The notes: a model not told the origin generated them from the sequence alone. 64,000 nucleotides of DNA from Symbiodinium natans (GCA_905221605.1 CAJNDS010002046.1:239501-303500); one strand, 5' to 3'. Positions 1 to 11,949 are shown, numbered from the stretch's first letter. Translations and numbers: made by a program.

Positions 1-1170
1 GTCCTTGCTCGCTGGGCAATTTGAGCTTGATCTGCGCCACAGGGGGGCACAGAAGGACGTGCGGGACATGAAGAGGCTTGCAATGTCAGTCGGTCAAAAT
101 TTTCGCCAAGAATTTGCCTGCCTGTCTGACTACTCGTCCTTCACCTGAAAATCCCTAAGCCCTGCACTCAAAAGGGTTACTGGGGATGCCTCCCCCCGTG
201 CCAACACGGCCGGCTGCCCACGATGCTTTGGTGCCAGGAGGCAGCGCAAAGTCCTGGGCTGAGACCGTTTCTTGAGGCTTTCCCTGCTTCTTTTGGGTAT
301 ACTAGGCGTGTTACAGCACTGCTCCTTACCGAAGATTCAGAAGACGCAGAGCAGAACCTTGACACGAGGGATTTTTGGGGCCACGATCTTCTTTGGCGAT
401 TGCGGGCTTTGCACACGGCCTTCGGGAACTTCTGTTGCAGAAAAACTTTGCTCGAAGTGCTTGCAGATTGACCAGACTCTCAAAAATGTCGTCGCTCCAA
501 AGTGACTAGGTTTTGTTGTTGTTCAGTCAAGGGATCGTGTTGAAGAGAACGACGACTTTGCGGCACCAAATCTCCTGAGTTCAGAAGCCGACGAGATGCC
601 GTGCCCAAATGCTTTGAAGCTTTGTGAATTATGCAGCCTTGCCTGTGGCCCTCTTGCATGTTCGCCAGTGCCCTCTTGCGAAATGTGTTGCGCAGGCCAG
701 CAGTCAGTCAGAGCCCATGCAACTTGGACCCCTGTTTCGCTAGGGAGATCGGGAAAATCGTTTCCTGCTTCTCTCACAGCGGTCATAGGATCCGACGTGT
801 GATCCGCCAGGCGTGAGGCATCGCGACGAAGTGGTGGGGCAGCCTCCAAAGAGGGCAGCACCCGGCAAACAGCCGCTAGACCGCTGGTGGATTAGGAGAG
901 TGCTGGAAAGTCGCTTGGGAATTTCGGAGAGCATTGAGGTTATTCCCTTGAGAACTTTTTGATGCAGAAAAAAAAGGAAAGCACTGAAACTACTGAAACC
1001 ACTGAAACCGCTGAAAAAGTTCTTCGGAAGCGAGAAGTGAAGAGCCTATAGGCAACCACAATGAACCGAGTCTAAAGCAACAGCGGCTGAAGCCCTCGCC
1101 TGAACCCTTCAAGCAAAGTCTTTCGTCATTGATGGTAGGGCTTTACAGTATATCTAGCGGCTGCAGGTAC
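1..1170. other. no supported gene; weak ORFs only
   Basis: Open frames occur on both strands, including a 112-residue minus-strand frame at 523-861 and an overlapping plus-strand frame at 223-471 with scattered cysteines. None has convincing paired splice signals or a family motif. An A-rich stretch lies at about 966-980, followed by short ACTGAAAC-type repeats at 980-1020. I see nothing that can be annotated with confidence. Confidence 0.5.
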
Positions 1171-1315
1171 CTGCAAGTAGAACGTGGCTGATAAAGGCTT
1201 TTTGCTTGGAGCCTTCGTCGACAGGCCAGGCGAGGAGCTTGCCTTGCTGAGGGGCAAGGAGGGCGCTGAGGGCGCTCCCATGGCCACCAAGTCTTCAAGA
1301 GCGGCATGACAGATA
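1171..1315 (-). CDS. candidate internal exon, unknown protein
   Basis: The minus-strand frame reads ICHAALEDLVAMGAPSAP and continues as a Ser/Pro/Lys-rich stretch ending in ATFYLQ, 48 codons plus one leading base. It is bounded by CCGAG at the 5' side and by CAG|GTACCT at the 3' side, a good GT donor in phase 0. Codon third positions are GC-rich, as in other exon candidates here, while neighbouring frames contain stops. No partner exon was placed within 1 kb and I do not recognise the product. It could still be a chance ORF. Confidence 0.42.
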
Positions 1316-1800
1316 CTCGGGGTTCAAAACTTTCATGGTTCCCAGCGTGAGCTTCATCAGGCAGCACCCGGAATGAAGAACTTTAGCAAGCTCAGTTCTG
1401 ATCCCGTCCTTGCCTTGATTGTATCTGCTAGAAGTGAGGCCAGGTAAGAGGAACTCAACAAATCTGCTTGAAAGGTAAACTAGCTCTGGTGCGATGCAGC
1501 TGTTTCGACGTAGCATCTTAATTCAGGGTTCATGGGTTCTAGGGTTTTTGGGCTTTGGGGCTGCAAGCGAAACTTCCAAGGCCTCTGTCTTTTGTATTCA
1601 AACCAAATGCTGTTTATAGCCCTTCTTTTGTCATTCTTTCCTCACGTTTGAGGAAGACGAAGCCCGAATCTAAGTCCCGCATCGCGCATTGGATTTGCGC
1701 CTCTTCACGGATGTGGGGACCTTCAGATCCTCAGTCCGACGCACGCTCCCCATCAGCGTGGCAGCAGCATCTATGTTTGGAAAATAAAAGAAAGGAGGCC

Positions 1801-1845
1801 TGGAAGGTAACAGCCTCGTGCTTTAACCAACTGAGCTCTGGAAGC
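1801..1845 (-). repeat. tRNA-like relic (5' half, D arm and anticodon region)
   Basis: On the minus strand a GCTCAGTTGGTTAAAGCACG block matches the D-arm consensus of eukaryotic tRNAs. It is followed by CTGTTAC in the anticodon-loop position, as in tRNA-Asn(GUU). The anticodon stem pairs only partly, and no T arm (GTTCGA) follows at the expected distance. This fits a truncated tRNA pseudogene or the head of a tRNA-derived SINE, not a working tRNA gene. Confidence 0.45.
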
Positions 1846-1942
1846 AAATGTTCTAGGTCATCTTTCAAACCGCTAAAGTACATTTCAAACCTCCTCGGCA
1901 GGAGTCACGTTGCGCGTTTGTCTTTGCCTGCCTTTCTCTCTG

Positions 1943-2010
1943 CGAGGCTCGAGGCTCGAACTCCGGACCTTGAGGTGAAAGGCCTCGTCCTCTGACCAAC
2001 TATCCATTTT
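1943..2010 (-). repeat. tRNA-like relic with D-arm and T-arm remnants
   Basis: The minus strand carries ATAGTTGGTCAGAGGACG (D-arm-like), then CCTTTCACC around the anticodon position, then CCGGAGTTCGAGCC (T-arm-like), in correct order and roughly correct spacing. Stem pairing is imperfect, so it is likely a pseudogene or SINE head. It resembles the relic at 1801-1845 (both share GTTGGT followed by ACGAGGC) and has the same orientation about 100 bp away, which suggests one family of tRNA-derived repeats. Confidence 0.5.
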
Positions 2011-2472
2011 AATACTCGATGCCTCTCGAGGTGTGCTCCGCTTCCCCTCGCCAGACACAATTGAAAGCTTCGACGTTGTGCACCTACTACACATCGTATG
2101 CGTTCCCCAAACGGCTCCCGAAAGCGCCCGGGTACAACTGAGTGACAGGAACGGGAAAAGCACTTGGCCCGCTTGAACCCCCCCCCCCCGACCACCATCA
2201 AGGAAACGAACTTGAAATCCCTGATTCGGGCACCCACCTCCCTAAGTGCCTTTTAAAGGAATACCGCATGTGCTAGAAATAATGCATCCTCATTTCCAAT
2301 TAGATGGTCTTTTTGCGATCTGGCACAGCCTTGCCGAACAGAAAAAACCCAGATGCCCGACTCCGAATCCCTTACTTACATCCCGAACCCAAGTGCCTCT
2401 TCGACTGTAAACTGTAAACACTTAATCCTTTTTGCCAACCCTTAACTCAAAACCCCCCAAAACCCCTCCAAC

Positions 2473-2634
2473 CTACATTGTAGCCTCTTTAACGTGGAAT
2501 GCAGCCTCGCCCATTTTTTCGAATCCAGCATCGCTTATGCAGGTGGCACACTCGCGCACCAACTCTCCTAATCTCGAACAGACACAGTCAACATGGGAGC
2601 ACGATCGAACTTGTTGCGGAAACTTCAAAACAAT
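2473..2634 (-). CDS. candidate 3' exon, Cys-containing protein
   Basis: An open minus-strand frame ends at a TAG at 2473. After a possible acceptor (TTGTTTTGAAG|) it encodes FPQQVRSCSHVDCVCSRLGE and then a helix-like stretch with an ECATC motif, ending HVKEATM. Five cysteines fall in about 25 residues, which could be structural, but no named zinc-binding pattern is evident. The frame stays open to 2850 upstream. No partner exon was identified. Confidence 0.38.
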   Translation of the reverse strand: MVLKFPQQVRSCSHVDCVCSRLGELVRECATCISDAGFEKMGEAAFHVKEATM

Positions 2635-4271
2635 TAGTTTGCTAACAATGCGCCGCAAAACAGTAGGAGGGCAGTTGAGTAAGAGCCCCTGCGAACCACG
2701 CTGGTCGGTATTCCCCTGACATGGGCGACTGGGTCGGCGAAGGGTCCCGCACTTTAAAACCCCACCGCGTTGTGAGATGTCCCAGGTTGCCGGAGGAAGC
2801 AGGTTTAGCTGGACAAACCGAATATGCGGGAGACACAAACTTTCCTTCAAGGATCTGACAAGACTCTACAAGACTGCTCAATGTGAATCCCCCTTTTGCG
2901 ACCTACAAAGCTGCACCTTGGCCTACTCCACAGACACGTAGGTGTAAGTGCGGGCTTTGCCAGGACCCCACGCAGGTGAAACGCCCGTGGACCTGTCTGA
3001 TCTCAGACAGGATGTGAATGGTACAGGGACAGCGAGGTTTGCGGCCCCAAGGCCCTAACACCATAACATCTTCGCAACTCGCAAGAGGCCCATGGCCAAA
3101 TCAAAACTCAAAGCAGTTCTCCATCCACCCAGATGTGAAAGAATCAGGAGCGTTACAATTACAATTGATGCCACAGAAAACAGGCTACGGCGCGGATAAC
3201 CCCCTGAAGCCTAAACCCCAATCCTTTCTGAACCCTAAACCCGTCACAGAATCGACATTGCCTGCAACATGCCTTCTGAATGTTTTTCAGTGCTGCACTT
3301 TTCCGTGGTAGTGCAACTGTATGCTACCCTAACCTTATTTGCACTCCTGACATTCGGGACCACTGAGCTCGCAGTCCCTGAGATGCCCGGGGCATCCTCT
3401 ACTCCATTGCAACGGACCTGGGGCTTCTCTAAGATTCAGAAGTTCAGTCTGCCCTTGTCTGCCCTTGCCCTGTGTATGTTCGGTACTCTCAAACTGGACA
3501 GGGCTGCTTCGGGGGTGTTTGAGGCTTTGGTGTGCCCCATGGCTTTTGATGTGCCCTCATGTGCCCTCATCGTCCGCTGAGGTCGGAGGCCCGGGTGTTA
3601 CTGGTACATCGCTGTGTGGCGGACGGCTCAAGGCAGGAGCGCGCCAAACTCCAAGCAACCTCCAATCCCTTAGAACCTCTTAGAGCTGCTAGCGGAATCC
3701 AGCATCTTCCTTCTTGTGACATCTCCCTACTCCCATTGCACCTGCCTTGAGGAGACCTTCCCGCCACCTCCGAAGAAAGCCCATGTAACTTCGCAGCTGA
3801 GGCTCAGGATTTCACAATTTGGAAAGTTGAGAGATGCGTGGGGCTTTGACGGCGATCTTGAACCAAATAGGGGTACCTAAATACAGTATCGGTGTATGGG
3901 AAGCACTTCCCGGGCGTGTTGCGAAAACTGAAGACACATGGACACATAAACAGCTAGGAGTGTGTTTATGGCGTCAGAAGAAGCTGTCAAGTTACTTGGG
4001 CTCTGTGGGCTGTGGAGTGAAACGTCAGAGTTCTGCAATTTTCAGAAGTCCTTTCCCCAACTTGCATCATTGTCCCTGAAGCCCCCTCTGCTCCATCCCC
4101 ATGTAGATCTCCAAGCTGCAGGAGGCGGTTCCCCCATGGGGAGCGCACGGAGGCTAAGAAGGGTCATACACTGAACGTTGTGCAAATTGCTCCCGGCAAT
4201 GCTGCTATGGCATACGTACAAGCACCCATGCATGCCGACGATGAGGTACCTAGGTCTCTAACCTGGCCTGA

Positions 4272-4598
4272 CTACAGCAGTTTACCCATCATGCAGTAGA
4301 AAACTAGATGCTGGCTCTTCCTGATCCATCCATGGGCCAATTTAGGCATGCCAGACGCCCAAATTCCTACATATCTCAAGAATACTTCGTAGGCCTTAGG
4401 GTCCAAGACTGCCAAGAACTGGCAGACCCGGTAACTCACAAATGTCGCAAAGACAGCAGCTTCCCAAACTCCTCCAAGGTTTGCAAAACACGCGGTTGCG
4501 AACTCCTGAAACGCTCTGAGGGCTCTCATTGTGTGAAGCAAGCGCCCAGGTCTCCGAGCGGTCTGCGAGCGGTCGGGAACTTTGGGGCACAGGGTCAC
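4272..4598 (-). CDS. ORF with hydrophobic segments, possible exon
   Basis: This 108-residue minus-strand frame looks protein-like from about residue 24 on. Two hydrophobic stretches (around FATACFANLGGVWEAAVFAT and VCQFLAVL) are followed by a mixed helical part ending in MMGKLL and a stop. No family is recognised and splice borders are unclear. An overlapping plus-strand ORF (4308-4670) reads less naturally. It could be an exon of a membrane protein or a chance ORF. Confidence 0.35.
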   Translation of the reverse strand: MTLCPKVPDRSQTARRPGRLLHTMRALRAFQEFATACFANLGGVWEAAVFATFVSYRVCQFLAVLDPKAYEVFLRYVGIWASGMPKLAHGWIRKSQHLVFYCMMGKLL

Positions 4599-4799
4599 TG
4601 CACAGGTGGGCGCCCCAAGAAATTGGAAATCATTGTCCAGAACCGAGTGCAGCGAAGTCTTGCGGGCTGAATTCTCCTTGTTGAAACATTCTAAGGTACA
4701 TTCGACGCATGATGGGCTCGGGTTGCCTGGAGCCGCCCATTGTGGCGAGTGCTACCGCCTCCAGAACGAGAAGCTTTCGCGTTTTGTCCTTTTTTTGTT

Positions 4800-4821
4800 G
4801 GGGGGGGGGGGGGGGGGGGGA
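4800..4821 (+). repeat. poly-G tract
   Basis: A run of about 20 consecutive G residues follows TTTTTTGTTG. Similar G or C homopolymers occur at 7861-7882, 19243-19277 (two C runs) and 21966-21990. They explain several glycine-run or proline-run ORFs in this area, which are not genes. Confidence 0.9.
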
Positions 4822-5269
4822 GAGGTTCAGGGCAGGGAAAAACTCACGAGGACAACCGCAAGAGATCGCAAGAGTATTCTTTGTCGAAAGCACAGATCAC
4901 TTTTGGGTTAAAGCTTCTCGGGCAAAGGGGCGATCCACATCTTTAGCGTCATTTGTAGCTACACATATGCATGTATGCAGAGACACACCCCGTTTGTTCA
5001 TTACTTACCTCAGAATGCTTTCTGCTTCTGCAGTTTACAGAAAGCCCAATCGGAGTCTGGTTTAGGACGGTGGTATTCATCCATGTACATGGCCCAAAAC
5101 CCTCTTGTTTTGTCTGCCCATCATGGGAGAAGGATAAGTTCTGTTCTACCCTGAAAAACTGCGAATCTAATAGGGGTTTGGGGTTGAGGTATGCAAGAAG
5201 CCTAGTGAAGGAGCTGTTTGCGGTTTTGTGGCGCACAGAAAGGTTTTAAGTCCGTTGCTTTTGACTCTG

Positions 5270-5342
5270 ACACACACACACACACACACCCAGACACACA
5301 GACACACCCACACACCCACACACCCACACCCACACCCACACC
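5270..5342 (+). repeat. (CA)n and CACACC microsatellite
   Basis: A pure ACAC run passes into imperfect CACACCCA repeats. It lies just downstream (minus-strand sense) of the terminal exon of the 5.35-6.44 kb gene model. Confidence 0.9.
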
Positions 5343-5347
5343 ATGTG

Positions 5348-6441
5348 TCATGTCCATTCCTTGCTGCTAAGAAATTGAAATTGTCCCCGTTGCTTATTTA
5401 TAATGCCTATGCTCAGCCTGGTTGCTTCAGCTGAAAGGGGAGGAGGGTGGGGTGCAGGTTTGGGATCCAGGTATCTTTAGCCCAAAGACGAATACGAAAT
5501 CTAACAATGCACCAAAGATTTTGCCAAGCCACGCTGACGTCTGTCGGAGTCGCTCCAACTGCACCTGATTTCAGGTGCAACAAATATGTCAGCCGCACCG
5601 CTCTTTTATTTAGGGCCTGGCGAAAACCCTCGATCCGTTCCCGGTAGCAAGCCCTCACCTGTTGTCTATAGCTTCCCTCTACCGAAAGAGCCCCCAAGCA
5701 AGGACCGCAGTCGTGAGATGAGGCACTTCTTTTCAAGGGTAGATTCCTTTGTCGGTGGTGCTTACAACTCTTTGCTTTCACCACTTGAATGCCGCCCACC
5801 TCCAACGCGGAGTGAACGGTCTGCCGGGGAAGGCCCAATGCACGAGCCTTGGAAGTGGTAGCTATCGGTATTCCTTCCTCTGATGCTCAAGACCTCAAGC
5901 CCTGGAATTGGGATCGTCAGAGGCAACTTTTGACAAGCAAGCCGAAGTCATTCGGAGCGCGACATTATGCAAATTATGCAAAGCTTCAGGCGCAGAATTG
6001 CAAAACTGCAGGCAAATCGGACTGCTCTCGAAACGAATGGCACAACACAACGGTTTTGTTTACTTCGAGAAGCGAGTATCTTTCAAGTTGAAACTGGAGC
6101 GGTGTGCACAAGGGATAACTCGCCACTTGGCATCCTCCTCGGCAGTGGTCGGCGGCTTGGCCTGCTCTGCGACTTCGCGTACGACGTCGATGCACCGACC
6201 GTGATTCTCTAGTTTGGGTTGCCTCGCCGCTGGGGCAGGCCCCGGCCGAAAGTAATGAATGAGTGGCAACGATGATGACGAGCCATGCTCGTCACCGCTG
6301 CATCATCGGAGGAGTAAGATGGATCGGCCCAAACACAGCAAGAGCTTCTGCGTCGCACAAAGCTTCATCATTTCGCCTTCAAGGATGCCGTCCACAGAAA
6401 GATGCAGAGTCTGGTCTTCCTTGCATTGGATCGCGGAGATG
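5348..6441 (-). CDS. four-exon gene model (3' part), unknown protein
   Basis: Predicted exons in transcript order are 6377-6441, 6120-6208, 5565-5658 and 5348-5430. Phases agree at every join: exon 1 ends GAAG|GCGAAA (GC donor, phase 1) and exon 2 starts CTAG|AG. Exon 2 ends CGA|GTTATC (phase 0) and exon 3 starts ACAACAG|GTG. Exon 3 ends TCAG|GTGCAG (phase 1) and exon 4 starts after a pyrimidine-rich CCCCTTTCAG| and runs to TGA at 5348. The joined peptide includes DGILEENHGRCIDVVREVAE and RACYRERIEGFRQALNKRAV, a soluble, helix-rich charged composition, and ends in KEWT. The gene must begin upstream; a possible further exon lies at about 6680-6735. I recognise no domain. The phase agreement is the main evidence. 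Confidence 0.55.
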
Positions 6442-8462
6442 CTTGTAACCCCGCACCTGTCAGTAGAGGCCCAACATGGCAAAGGCCCAAAAGGGCCCCG
6501 AAGTGCCTGAGAAGGCGAAGCTAAGTCGCTAAGCTCACGGCAGTGTCGGCCAAAAGCGTTTCCCATGTGGAAGTGCCACGCTGCCGGGCCTCCACCGGTG
6601 TCTTTGAGGGATGAGGAGGGTGTTTGGGGTCTTAGGGTCTTGGGATTCTCGGGTCTGCACATAGATCCCAATTGCCGCAATTTGTGCGTAGATCTCATCA
6701 ATTCCACAGCGCAGTCCTCTAGATTCAATAGTTGTCACAGAGATCAGATCTTTTTCGCGCCAGGCGAATACTAAACAAAAAGCTGCTATGAAAGGCCGAA
6801 TGCTGATGGTCAAGAGAGCTTATTCAAGCTCATTCAAGCTTCTTCGTCCCCTCAAATCTGTGCTGGGCCCGCGCACGGATGCATCACGCCTGGCCAAAGA
6901 AGTGGGCGCCGACTTAGACGCGCAGCTTTGGGAAGTTGGAGGTCGAGCATCTCAAGCCCAGGCCACCCGCTAGTTCGCACATTTGCAGTTGGCTTTGTGA
7001 GCACATACACCACAAGTGGTTAAACTGGAACATCACACCACTGACAATGGTCGACAAGGTGTCTAGCGCAATGCATGGGAAGATTAAGCTCGAAGAAGTC
7101 GAAGAACTCCCTGGAGCACTGAGAGCAATTCAGAGCAATTCAAAAGTCGTTGAAGTGGTCGTGCACGGACGGCTCTGGACTCCCAACCCTCCACTCTTCG
7201 AGAATAGCCTACAAATATGTTTAAAGACTCTTGGGGCCTGGTGCTGGTGTCCATTCCAGTTCTCGGCGTGAGTCCGTTGAGCGACCTGAGGAACTTCATG
7301 GAACTTCATGGAACTTCATGGAACTTCACGGAACTTCGGGGACTTCGGAGTCTGGCTCCTTGGCTCCATCCGATGAAGATCTGCTTGTGAAAGAGAGAAT
7401 TCCGACTCAACTGCAGGGCTCTGCCGTTTAGCACAAGATTCACAAGATCCCTTTGCTTTGTTTTGATGTCATCTCATAGTACGAGGCGCATTACAAGGGC
7501 AAGGGCTCTGGCCAGTTGCAATACGGTGCGATCGACTGTGCGATGTTCATTAAGTAGAGCTGGGCACCTGGCACAAGTTGAGCGAACCCGATCTGTTTTG
7601 TGGAATCCTTAATGCCTAGAATGATCTCATGCTGCACTGCGAGACTGAGGCCGGGAGCTTTGCGCCACGCTCGGCGCCACGCCAGGAACCTCATCGCATG
7701 GGCAAAACCATGTTTTTCGGCTCAGGGAACTGGAGCGCAGGATTGTAGCACAAGTGAAGAGTTGTCTTAAGTCTGCTAAGTCATGTGAAGACTGTGGTAA
7801 GTTTGAGAATTCGGGCCTCTTGTCTTGGGATTTGCAATGCTTCTTTTTTCACGGCATCCCCCCCATCCCCCCCCCCCCCCCCTTTTTCGGCGGCCTGAGG
7901 CCGGCCGGATGGGCCGAAGCGTGGATCCTGGTCGGGGGCCTCGCAGCTCCGCAGCGCGTGGAACCCTTTGAAGCGGTTCTTGTTTCGTTCTTCGTAAAGG
8001 AGCTGCAGTATCTGCTTTTTCGGGGGCTTTTGCATACGGACTAGTCCATTCGCTCTGCAGGTTTGCTAAAGGCAACCTAGCACCCGGAGCCACCTTTAAG
8101 CCGGGGCTCGCTAGCACGCTGCCCTGCAGAGAGCCCAAAATGGCCCGATGACAGCTTCGCGCAAGCTCACTCATCATATGATTCCACCAACAATGTCCTT
8201 GATAACTTTCGACCCAATACTTAACGGATGCGAGGTTGAAATGCAAGAAGAACAAAAAGACGAGCGCAACAAAGAAAAGGAACATGTAATGTCGTTTTCT
8301 GGAAGTCGATAATATTCTTGTGCTCTTCTCTTGGTATTATTAGCTTTGCCTGACCGAATTCATGGTCAACAGCCGTTCAAGTCTGAAGTTCGACAACATT
8401 CATTGTCATCAAACCGCTTTTTTCACCTTTGACTCGAGTGAGCCTTGATTCGAAAGATATAT

Positions 8463-8502
<40 letters not shown>

Positions 8503-9089
8503 TATATATAAAGGAAACGATTTACCTTTCGCCAACCCTTCCGCAGCTCGAAAGGCAGCTTCCGCGGGACATGTTTATAACCTTAGCCACTTAGCCATTT
8601 TCGCAAGACTTCCCCTTCAGTAAAAGTACGCTGGCAGTCTGAGTGTCCCGTGAGGCTTCGGGAAGACACTGGATGTTCAAAATGGGCAGCCCGCTGTCAA
8701 GGGCCTTGAGCAGTGGGATGCATTTTTCGGAGGGTTTGCGGCTATACATGTCACGTAAGTAAGTTTATGTGTTCACTTTATGGGTGCAGTTTTTCTCAAC
8801 AGTTCAACAGCGTCGCTTTGGTGCCTGGTCGCAGCACAGGTCACTGCTCAGTTGGCGCTGCGGAGTTAAAGAGTCTAAACTCGGCCAAGTCGCTATGCAC
8901 CTTCCGTTTTCATGGCTAGCTAGCTAGTTGAATCCGGAGGTTGAATAAGGGACTTCTTCCCTTGTATATATCCATCATGTCTGGCTCAGCACACCATGAC
9001 TCATGATTCGTACTTCGATTTTGGCTTTCTGACTTTCTTGCGTGAGTAGCTTGAGTCCTATGGGGCTTCATATGGGGTTTCGAATGGGG

Positions 9090-9127
<38 letters not shown>

Positions 9128-9580
9128 AAAGCTGCACCTCGTTGAGGATCCGGGACAGGGCCTGCATCTCGCGCAGAGATACCAAGGGCCCCTCGTCCGC
9201 CTCAGGAGAGAAACGGAGAATGCATATGAAATGTGTTGGACAATGTCTTTTGTTGACATTGTCTCGGGAACTCAGTGGCGGAGGAATGCTGAGCAGGCAG
9301 CATCTGGGTTGTGAACTGCACTTGTCTTAGCAAAGTATGGCCTGCATGGTCTTGTGGGGCCTCCGACTCTCCGACCTATGAACCTCCAAGTCGAAACTCA
9401 CCAATGAAGGACTTGCTTGCGAACCTTCCGCCCGTAGCTCAGGGCGTGACTGGTGCATGTAAGAATTCGTGCTGGAGCAAATCCCGCGCACTCACAGGCG
9501 AAGTCTGCGTATGCGCCTGCAAGCACAGATCCATGACATGTCACCTGAGTTTGGAGTCGTTTAGTGCTCCTCATGCATCG
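6442..9580. other. intergenic/repeat-rich stretch
   Basis: I support no gene here. A plus-strand frame at about 7045-7230 (MVDKVSSAMHGKIKLEEVEE onward) reads naturally but lacks clear borders. Repeats include a GGAACTTCAT decamer array (7291-7341), a C run (7861-7882), a TATACA/ATACAT microsatellite (8458-8512) and a (TC)n tract (9092-9123). Confidence 0.5.
8458..8512. repeat. (TATACA)n/(TA)n microsatellite
   Basis: Alternating TATACATATACA passes into pure TA. Related TA/CA tracts recur at 16670-16830, 17714-17790, 25318-25348, 36956-37020 and 52735-52765. Confidence 0.9.
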
Positions 9581-9619
9581 ACATGCAAAGAGTGTTCCCC
9601 ATGTTTGCTGTTCTGGTAA

Positions 9620-9816
9620 GCACTGGCTCTGAGATCTTGCGACATGTGGAATCCAGAACTGCAACAACAAATCCGAAGTACCACTATGTCGTGATGCAAA
9701 ATGGTGACGTTTGCAAGACAGAGGCCTCCAAGCACGTGGAAACGAATGCAAGGAAATGCCTCACGGGCGACGTCAAGGACGGCCACCGCAACAATAGAAC
9801 ATCATTGCGGGATTGA
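9620..9816 (+). CDS. candidate exon with in-frame stop, unknown protein
   Basis: The plus-strand frame from about 9620 to a TGA at 9814-9816 encodes LRHVESRTATTNPKYHYVVM followed by NGDVCKTEASKHVETNARKC and ends SLRD. The composition is natural for a soluble domain and the frame is free of repeats. The 5' border is uncertain, and a minus-strand frame in the same area (around 9792-9853, with ADDEDAFKAVISFNP) is also open, so the coding strand is not settled. Confidence 0.38.
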
Positions 9817-11019
9817 AGCTGATGACTGCTTTGAAAGCATCTTCGTCGTCAGCCAGCTGGGAGCTCACAGATAACATGCAAAGTCTATGCCTAGCCTGGC
9901 TTGCTAACGGAATGCTTGGGCCCCGCACCCTGAGAAGCGTCGGTTAAAGAGCAGGTCCGAAGCAGGCGGCAAGTAGCCTCGGGGACAAATCGGCAAAGCG
10001 TTCGCTGAGGGTTCGGGGGCTTTGAGGGATTTCGACGGATTTCGATGGACTTCTGCGGTGCCAGCGGGCTCAGGTGCTGCACAAGTTGTTGGGAAGCTCA
10101 CGGGGGTCTGCATACGCGGCAAAACTCCCCACGCGGAGAGCTTTGGATCTCTGCAAGGAAGCCCTGGGGAGCTGAGGGGACAGTGTGTGTTTGAGAGCAA
10201 TTTTGGGGATTCTCTCTGGGGCTTTGCGCCCATGTCCGCGGCGGCAGCCGCAACCTTGGCAAATGCAGAAGGATCGGGTGCTGCAACCATGAACCCAAAG
10301 ATGCGCCGTCCGATGCCCCAATAGAATTCGACGCCCCATGTGCAAGACTTGACTGCAGTGCGGCACACAAGAAGGCAAGCCTGTATGAGCCTCACTGAAC
10401 TCAGATCCCCTGGACCCATCTGTGCCTCCGGGGTCGCACAGCCCCGGAGCTCATTCAGGAGCAGCGAGGCGGTGCCAGAGCCGGGTGAGGAGACCTTTCG
10501 ATGTCTGTGAAAAGCAGATTTGCTGCCCTTTCGGCCTTTGGGTTGGTGCAGGGTTTCATGAGGGGCTTCGAGCGTGAGTGATTGGGGTTTGATGTAGGCT
10601 TAGGGGCTCAGGGTTTCGTGGAGCTTTGTGGGTTGAGGGGGGTTTTGATGAAATGTATGGTCCAAGTTTGTCAGAGCTCACATACGGCTTGCCGGAGCAT
10701 GTTTCGGTGTGCCTCCGAGCTCCAGATTTGTTCCAAAGCGTCGCCTGGAGCTGTCGGCCTGTACTTTACCATGCCTTACATGCCTCACTCCTCGGCACTG
10801 CGAGGCAGGGTGAGCAGCCTCAACCTACATCCTACTGAACGACAACAAACCATAGATCCTACATCCGAAGGCCCTCTTTTTTAATTACACTTCTCGAACT
10901 TGAGGCCTTGGACTTTGAATGCAAGGCCTTGACTTCGCAAGCCAAAGGGAAAGTTGTTTTGGTTCAGTGTTGTGAGTTGGCGTGAGCCGCAAAGTTTGCC
11001 AAAAGAGACAACAAGCTTG

Positions 11020-11250
11020 CAAACTCCAGGCGACCTCGCAGACCACTTCGATCCCAAATCTGGCGGCTACGAATTCCCGTTGCCAAGCCGATCCGCCCCC
11101 AATTCTCCAATGGGCTTGAGAAGAGCAAGGCCGCCACCGGGTGATCCGATCCCAGGTTGCCTGAGCGTCACCGATCGGCACGACTGGGAGCCATATGGGC
11201 CGCTTCAGTTCAAGCCAATCCTGTTTACTGAGTGCTTGCTGAACTTCTGA
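11020..11250 (+). CDS. candidate exon, unknown protein
   Basis: The plus-strand frame gives GDLADHFDPKSGGYEFPLPS, then an Arg/Pro-rich linker, then VTDRHDWEPYGPLQFKPILF and a TGA at 11250. Third positions favour C and G. The overlapping minus-strand ORF (10885-11298) is less natural. The 5' border may be after GCAAACTCCAG (11027). The domain is not recognised. Confidence 0.36.
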   Translation, partial: QTPGDLADHFDPKSGGYEFPLPSRSAPNSPMGLRRARPPPGDPIPGCLSVTDRHDWEPYGPLQFKPILFTECLLNF

Positions 11251-11949
11251 AGATCCCCGACCAAACGTCAACCATGCAGAAGTCCCCTGATTCCGCACAC
11301 CATCGCAAACATCTGTTCAACTTAAACTCAGGTCGCGTCGGGCGTAGGGGATGGCCCCGAGGAGGATGTCCATACCGCCGAGCGCAGACACCTCAGAACT
11401 TGTGCGCAAGAGGGTTCAGGCGGTTCAGGGTTGATGGTGCTTGGGGCTGGGCGGCTGGGGTTTGCGAGTCTGGGGGTTTAGGCTTCAGTTACATGTAGGG
11501 TCATAGAGCGCACTGTTGGCTACATTGTAACAGCATCTTTTTCACCATGTTGAGTAACCGGCAAAATCCTTTCCCTCCACATCAAACTTGGCCCAAAACA
11601 GCTCCCAAAACAGCTCGGCAAGCCAAGACGTTTAGCAAGCAGGCGCTTTAGGATCCTAAGTATGCCCGCAAGCCACGAAAGCAATTCCACGAAGTCAAGA
11701 AAGCCCTTTCCGGATTCCCCGCGTCTACTCCATCCACCCTTATAAGTCCGCGAAGGAGCTCCTGAACACAGCTGAAAACCCTGAGCCCCAGAACCAGGAG
11801 CATCAGACCAAGGTCGAAGATGTCCTTAGACTTGTCAGATCCAGTTGAACACAGCTTGGGTTCTGGGTAAGCTTTATGAAGCTCTATGGCACGCTTTCAG
11901 TAGGGTTTAGGGTTGAAGGCCGAGGGTAGCAAAGACGCGCAGGTGACAG

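Noticed and set aside
8579-8610. TTAGCCATTTTCGCAAG resembling the dinoflagellate spliced leader
   Set aside because: Only about ten contiguous bases match and the following GGCTCAAG is not intact. No retroposed gene follows, so chance similarity is likely.
9424-9460. CCCGTAGCTCAGGGCGTGAC as a tRNA D-arm
   Set aside because: No anticodon arm or T arm follows at the right spacing.
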